Shown here: piece after piece, positions 41,716-47,105 of the stretch | Layout: each line of letters opens with the position of its first letter | Position numbering within the stretch: position 1 is the stretch's first letter | Assembly (NCBI GenBank): GCA_002102555.1 | Contig: MCFL01000189.1 | Coordinates: 1-47,105 of the forward strand | Reading direction: 5' to 3' | DNA length: 47,105 nt | DNA from: Catenaria anguillulae PL171 | Lineage: Eukaryota > Blastocladiomycota > Blastocladiomycetes > Blastocladiales > Catenariaceae | Notes under the pieces: generated by a model | The model's input: the letters and a program-made list of their open reading frames with translations, nothing else | Database searches by the model: none | What the model was told of the DNA's origin: nothing | Made by a program: the position numbers and the translations under genes

Positions 41716-44700
41716 TCAGGCCAGGACCAGGACCAAGATTCCCACCGCCAGTGCCCCACCGCCTTTTGTCGACGTCCTCCCCGCAGCGCCTGTCCCAGGC
41801 ACATTGACCATAACGGGACCTTCCTGCACTCCGCTGGCAACCTTTTGGGCTTCGCCGCCAACCGCATGTCCGTCGTCGCCAAAGCACCGAATCAGGGCCT
41901 GAATACTGCCCCATTCCATGATCTTGGCCTGCAACCACCGCAAGTTGATTGGTTTCGAAATGAAGTCGTTGCACCCGGCCGCCATGGCCGCCTTACGATC
42001 ATCACTGCTGTTGCTCGCAGTGAGTGCGACCACAATGCTGCGAAACGAGGGCGCCAAGTCAGCGTGGTATGGCGCAATGGCTTGGTGCGCGCTCGGGACG
42101 CCGACGGCGGGTGCGACGGAAGGAGGCAGGTGTGTCGCTGTGGCAGTGGACGATTGTGGTGTGGACTTGACTGTGTTGAATGAAGAGGACGAAGAGTGAG
42201 AAGATCCAGAGGAACCTGACCCGCTGGCCCGGCTGGTTGAAGACAGGTGAGGGGCGTGAGATACGTCATTGTGTCCGTTGTGCTCTGCTGCCTGCGCATT
42301 TTGCGACTTTGATCCTCGGCCGACTCAGACCTTGACCTTGCAGCGCCTTCGCCCGCAGTGGGCGGACCACGCAACGACCGCCTCCTCGCCAACGATACGC
42401 CTCTGTCCTGTTCTGCCGCGCTCATGCCACCGCCGCCAACCACAACGGGCATTGGCGGCTGCATGCCCGGCACATAGCGGCACTCTGGACCCGTCAATAG
42501 CAACCCACGGCCACCCACGAAACCGGACGTGTTCCCACTGGCCGTCGCCAAAGGATCGCTCGATACACGCGAACGCGTTCCAGCACTGTTCCCGCCGCCA
42601 CCGCCGCTCGTCAGGATGCTGTGGCCCGCGAAGGTTGGAACGCAAATTTCCGTTGACGGCAGCAAATCTACGCCAAAAGTGTTGCTCGCAATCAATGGAT
42701 CGCCTGCCACTAACGCCGACTTTTGTGCGATCGCCAGGGGGTGAATCGCCGACTCGGCCGATGTTGAATGCTGGCGCGTCAAACTTGGCCGCCCCGCAGT
42801 TGAGGTCGCGGACGAGTGCTTGCTCGGAGAGTCGTTAGGGTACGATGTCCTCGGGTCCATCAACTGGTGTTGCCCAAGCGCAGCACGCTTCTTGTTGACG
42901 CGATCCACGAGCGATTCAATTGATGGACCCACAAGCACGCCGCCAATCACGTCGAGCTTGGTTTCGCGAGCCCCCTGCTCGGGCTTGTCCTGCTTGTCCT
43001 TATCCGCCTCGGTCCCAGTCTGCGCACACACGCTATGCAACAAGCCGCCCTCATCCACAAGCAGCTCGGGCGTCACGCTCCGAAGCTGCTGCTGCTGTGA
43101 CTGTGCCATGAGCGCTGCGGGCGGCCACGCGTCTTCCACTTGCCTGATCTTGCGTGTTGCTTCGAGCCCGTCCATCACGGGTAATTGCAAGTCCATGAGC
43201 ACCAAATGAAACTCGAGACCAGTCCTGGGTGGACACGACGCAAATTTGCGCACGGCCTCTGCGCCGTCCTTTGCCGCGGCCCACTGGATGTTGCGCTTTG
43301 TGAGAAATGCAGATAAGATGCGAAGGTTGATGGGATTGTCTTCGACAATGAGCACGCGGACGTGGGTTGTAATCACGGGAAAGTCGGACGGTTGGTCGGT
43401 GACCGAGGCAAGCGATGTGTGTGGATGCGACGCCGTCGGCGGTTTGGGCATTTCTTGAGCATGCGGCGTTGATGGCGGAGGGCGGGGAAATGTGGCTGCA
43501 GTGGGCGTGGTTGGAGGCATCGGGTGTCCTCGCATGGTGCTGCCGCCGCCGTGCGTCGACGTCTTGCGCGTCAGGAATCGTGGCGGGTTGGGGGATGCCG
43601 GCGACGACGGCGGCCGGTGCATCGGAAGTTGTTCCATTGGCGCCAATGTGAGACGCGGGTCTGAGTTGCTGGTCCTTGGAGAGCACGTCAAGCTTGGCGC
43701 CCCCTTGGTAAATCCCGCTTTGAACGACCCCGAAGTTGAGCACAGCATGGGCGACATGGCCACGTTTCCAAGCGCCATGGCAGTCGCGGCCGACGACAGG
43801 AAGCGCGCCGACACTGGCGGCGCGAGCAGAGTTGGCGGGGCCACGAGCGGGACAAACTCCTCGGTTGGCTCGGTCGCTTGGATAACCTCGTCGCCGTGTT
43901 CCTCTACCTCCTCATCGTACTCTTCCCCATCGCTCGCCATTCCACCACCAGCAATCAGCGTCATCTCGTCGCTCGCGACGGTTGCTTGGTACAGTGCAAG
44001 TAAGTGATACATGGTCTTGCTCGTCGGCACCGCCAACTCCTCGGCCGCCGCCATTTGCTGATCCAGTTGGTCTTGTGGCACGGCCGCTGCTTTCGCCGCC
44101 ATCACATGCACAACCACGCCGACATTTGCCGCCAATTCCAACAAGCTGTGCCCTTTACCCGTGACCAGCTGCACCGCGGCCAAATCATGGACGGCCCGTT
44201 TTGCATCCTCAATTGTCGCACACGCCACTAGCACACCCATACTGGATCTCATTCCCGCGGGCTGCTGCGTGCGCTTTGCAACCAGCCACCGCACGAGGCC
44301 TTCCTGCAATCCATCCTCGACCACAATCAACCTACACCTTTCCATCCCCTGTGCTTCCAAGTCATGCACGCCGCTCGCCAGCGCTACGGGCACCGGTCCC
44401 CACGCCACTTGCCACGCACCTCGGCCATTGTCCAGCACGCCCACGGGGACCACGGGCGATCGTGTCCGCGCAACCAACCCAAGCACGGGATGCGGATCGA
44501 CCACCGACACGGGCTGCACGAGCCACTGGAACAACTCGTGTATAAGCAAAGCGGTGGCGTCCGGCAACATGGCCGCCGTTTCCGTCGCCATTGGAGCAGC
44601 ACCTGCGGCTGCCCCACACGTCTCAGTGCTGCTGCTAGTGGGCACGGGCGGCATATGAATGGGCGCTTGCAATCCGCCCGCCATGGCTTCTGCATCGGGA

Positions 44701-46503
44701 TGGCCCGCGAACGCCGGCGGCACTGGCACCACGGGTGTCGCGGCCAGGGGCTCGTGCGCGTGCGCGGCGGGCAAAGGCTGGACGCGTGTCACGGGCAGTC
44801 CAAACTCAACCACAAGTGCCACGTGGCCATCAACCACAACCACGGTTTCCAGATCTGGCCGACCGAGCCGGCGCAACGCGCTTTCGACGCTCGACCAGTC
44901 AATCTCGAATCGTGGGTCGAGCCAGACACGGGAAGTTTGACTTGCATCGAGAGTGCTACTGGGCTCGCGGATTCGCGTTGGGTAATAATAGGAGGTGAGT
45001 GGGTTGCACAGGACATGTGGCATGCGTGGACGGCAATCGAGATGGATGAGCGGGGTGGGCATGCGTTGAGGAGTGTAAAAAGCACGGCAAGGACGAGCTG
45101 GCGCAGGTTGGATTCGTCGCCGTGGACGGTTGTGGCGGGCGCGGTGCACAGGAGGGTCAAGGAGGTGGAGTGATGAGTCGTTGCGTAAATGTGGACCTGG
45201 TACATCCGAAATGTCGGGTGTGGTGAGTGAGAACCGAGTTGCAAATGAAAACCCTCACGATCCAAAAGTTCGGACGTACCAGGTCAACCAGCACGACCAT
45301 GAGCTCACACAAGTCAAATGCCGTCAATGTGGGCGGCTCGTCCAATTCGGTATCTGCTCCGGCACCACCATGGGCGATTCGAGCCAGGGCGCGGCAACTC
45401 GTTGCGGATCCGGTATCGTCCAGCACGAGCAGCGCCATGTACATTGCCCGCATGAGCCATGTGCGAATGGACGAGGTTGCCGCTGCCACAAGGTCTTGCG
45501 ACAAGGCCAGCGACGCGTTTGCAGCAACGTCAGCGTCAGCGTCAGAAGGGGATTGGGCAAGTGTGGAAAGCGACTCGAGCACGTGCGAGACGGGACCAAG
45601 CAGTTGCGAGGCGGCGGAAAGAGCAAGTGAGGACACGAGTGGAGAGATGGAGCAGTAGGATGAAGGCGATGAGGCAAGTGTCTCAGATGGACGTGGTGCT
45701 TGGTCGACATTGTCATCCTCTATCGGATTCCGGTTCTGGCGATGATGATCCAACTGTGGCCCGCCGGCCGCTGACGAAGACGTCGTTCGTCGCCTAGTAT
45801 GTTGCTGCTGTGGACTTTGCGGCTGAGTGGTCGTCTCCAAGGGCGACAATGGTGCTGCTGCGAATGCGCCGTGACTGAGCTGGCGGCGAGGAACAATCCA
45901 CGAACGCGTGCGTGAGACAGAGAGCGGTGACATGAACGTTGCTGATCGCGCATGCTGCTGTCCCAACCCGATCGATGGCGACGATGCCGCGGCCTGAGTG
46001 GCAGCTGCTGACAGCCCGCGGGGACAATGCTGATGATGAGACAAGGTGATGGGAGACAGTGGAGAGGCTGGCGGAGGATGGTGAGACCAGCGGTTACCGA
46101 GCTCGAGTGAAGGAGTGGCTGCGGCCGTGGCGATGGGCTCTGGAGGAGCCAAGGCCTCAGAGGCAATGGCATGGTGGGCATGATGGTGGCGGTGGGAAGC
46201 CAAGGATTGGAGCGGGGGCAGAGGCAAGGTGCCGTGGGCGAGGTGGGCCTTGTTGCGGTTGCTGCTGTTGTTGATGATGATGATGAAGGGATGACGATGT
46301 GTAGTAAGACTGAGGTTGGAGCGGAGCAACAAAGGAATCGCTCTGTGAGGAAGTTGTATCAGAGCGGTTGAGGCACTGGACACCTCGGCGTGTGAATCAG
46401 TGCTGCCAGTTGGATGGAGATGCGGCTGTCCAGGGACCGGTTCGAATTCGCCGGCGGCATGGGGAACCACGGTGTCTGTGGGCGTCTGGCTGGGATTGGA
46501 CAT
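41716..46503 (-). CDS. SSK1: SSK1-type response regulator with pseudo-histidine-kinase region and interrupted receiver
   Basis: Four exons are proposed: 46503-45280, 45196-45015, 44958-42399 and 42291-41716, total 1513 aa, all in phase (introns 83, 56 and 107 nt). The last intron is the least certain, but a frame change between 42400 and 42260 is needed. Residues 1-360 are low complexity. About 380-560 resembles a histidine-kinase core without catalytic motifs (VHGDESNLRQLVLAVLFTLL). The receiver starts near 1005 (VRVLIVEDNPINLRILSAFL), with the phospho-acceptor Asp in LVLMDLQLPVMDG. It resumes near 1400 with SIVVALTASN and AGCNDFISKPINLRWLQ, then KIMEWGSIQALI, which is diagnostic of Ssk1. 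Ssk1 relays osmotic signals from the Sln1-Ypd1 phosphorelay to the Ssk2/22-Hog1 MAPK cascade. Confidence 0.88.
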
Positions 46504-47024
46504 ACTTGCTTGCCAGTGAATTGGATCAAGGAAACAGAAACTGGATGGAGTGGGAATGTGAGATCACACCCCTGGCCAAGGTGTGAAAGTGGAAGGTGGA
46601 AAGTGGAAAGTGGACATCAATCGGAGATTATGAATGAAAGGCTGTGCACTGGCAGGTGTCCGCTAACAGGCAAAGCAGCTAGCTACGGATTACAGGATGC
46701 GATTGGTGCTGGAGTGAGTGATATTGAATTATCTCAAGGACAAGGACTTGAAGACGAGCCGGGTGGATGCATATGGTGCAGGAATCAAAATCGATTTCAC
46801 CGTCGAAATTTGATATGGTGGGTCCAAAGTTTAGGATTTTCGGCACTGCAGTAAGCAGCGTTGCCTGCTGCTATGTATTAACATCTATGCTATGTACACT
46901 CCTGACGGACCTTTTGCAGACCAGACCCCAAGAGACGCGACGGATCGGCGGTACCACAGTGTCGTCACGTGGATGATGCCGATGCTGATTGATCGCGCTC
47001 TCACACGCACGCGTCACAATGAAG

Positions 47025-47048
47025 AAAAAAAAAAAAAAAAAAAAAAAA
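47025..47048 (+). repeat. Poly(A) run of 24 bases
   Basis: A homopolymer of 24 A residues in the SSK1-like upstream region. No retroposed sequence was recognised on either side, so it is simply noted as a homopolymer tract, possibly nucleosome-excluding. Confidence 0.85.
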
Positions 47049-47060
47049 CGGCCTCATCAC

Positions 47061-47080
47061 GTCTCGTCTCGTCTCGTCTG
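47061..47080 (+). repeat. (GTCTC)4-type tandem repeat
   Basis: Four near-perfect 5-bp units (the last reads GTCTG) just after the poly(A) run. A simple sequence repeat with no assigned role. Confidence 0.75.
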
Positions 47081-47105
47081 CAGCACTCAATGCTTGTTAT
47101 GGATG

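Larger units (their letters stand above)
46504..47105. other. Upstream region of the SSK1-like gene
   Basis: About 600 bases at the window end, with no gene supported. It is AT-richer than the coding regions and probably contains the SSK1-like promoter. A poly(A) run and a GTCTC repeat are listed separately. Confidence 0.45.

Noticed and set aside
46440-46460. GGTTCGAATTC as a tRNA B-box
   Set aside because: It lies inside the first exon of the SSK1-like gene and no cloverleaf can be built around it. No tRNA was recognised anywhere in the window.
47025-47048. Poly(A) run as the tail of a retroposed gene or LINE/SINE
   Set aside because: No reverse-transcriptase, promoter-box or gene-like sequence precedes it on the plus strand, and no target duplication was seen.

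Overview
This is a GC-rich eukaryotic window, most likely from a flagellated (zoosporic) fungus of the chytrid or Blastocladiomycota grade. The support is fungal regulators (an SSK1-type response regulator, a GID4 substrate receptor, an Msn2/4-like zinc-finger factor, an Axl2-like polarity protein) next to a CATIP-like protein, a family otherwise tied to cilia. Introns are short (mostly 55-120 nt) and many start with GTAC. The lineage is an inference; no rRNA or other marker is present.

Layout. 0.7-1.4 kb: a secreted, GPI-anchor-like YcnI (DUF1775) protein. 2.0-5.8 kb: a mosaic region on the minus strand. It holds a coiled-coil ORF, a Pro/Tyr-rich module shared with the neighbouring zinc-finger gene, and a broken copy (A) of a lineage-specific membrane/coiled-coil family with its upstream DNA. 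6.6-10.8 kb: the zinc-finger factor with a long polyQ tract. 12.4-13.8 kb: GID4. 15.0-19.1 kb: the Axl2-like protein. 20.0-22.5 kb: a small spliced gene and a third, degenerate family copy (C). 22.7-26.7 kb: mostly gene-poor. 26.7-30.3 kb: the apparently intact family copy (B), with a divergent ORF upstream. 30.8-34.1 kb: SEC20 and an alpha-aminoadipate/kynurenine-type aminotransferase, head to head. 34.2-41.5 kb: a CATIP-like gene and a very large pseudokinesin coiled-coil gene, also head to head. 41.7-46.5 kb: the SSK1-type response regulator.

The most notable signal is the mosaic family. A 1.7-kb block is directly repeated at 4.1-5.8 and 28.6-30.3 kb. Copy A matches copy B in that block, matches copy C almost perfectly in a short coiled-coil stretch, and then switches abruptly to a module of the zinc-finger locus whose intron position is also shared. 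This suggests repeated recombination or exon shuffling among dispersed copies. The other strong signals are a kinesin motor domain that has lost its nucleotide-binding motifs, an insertion of about 325 residues inside the SSK1-type receiver domain, and the GTAC splice donors.

Gene models were built by eye from reading frames, splice signals and phase agreement. Introns given in the entries are proposals.
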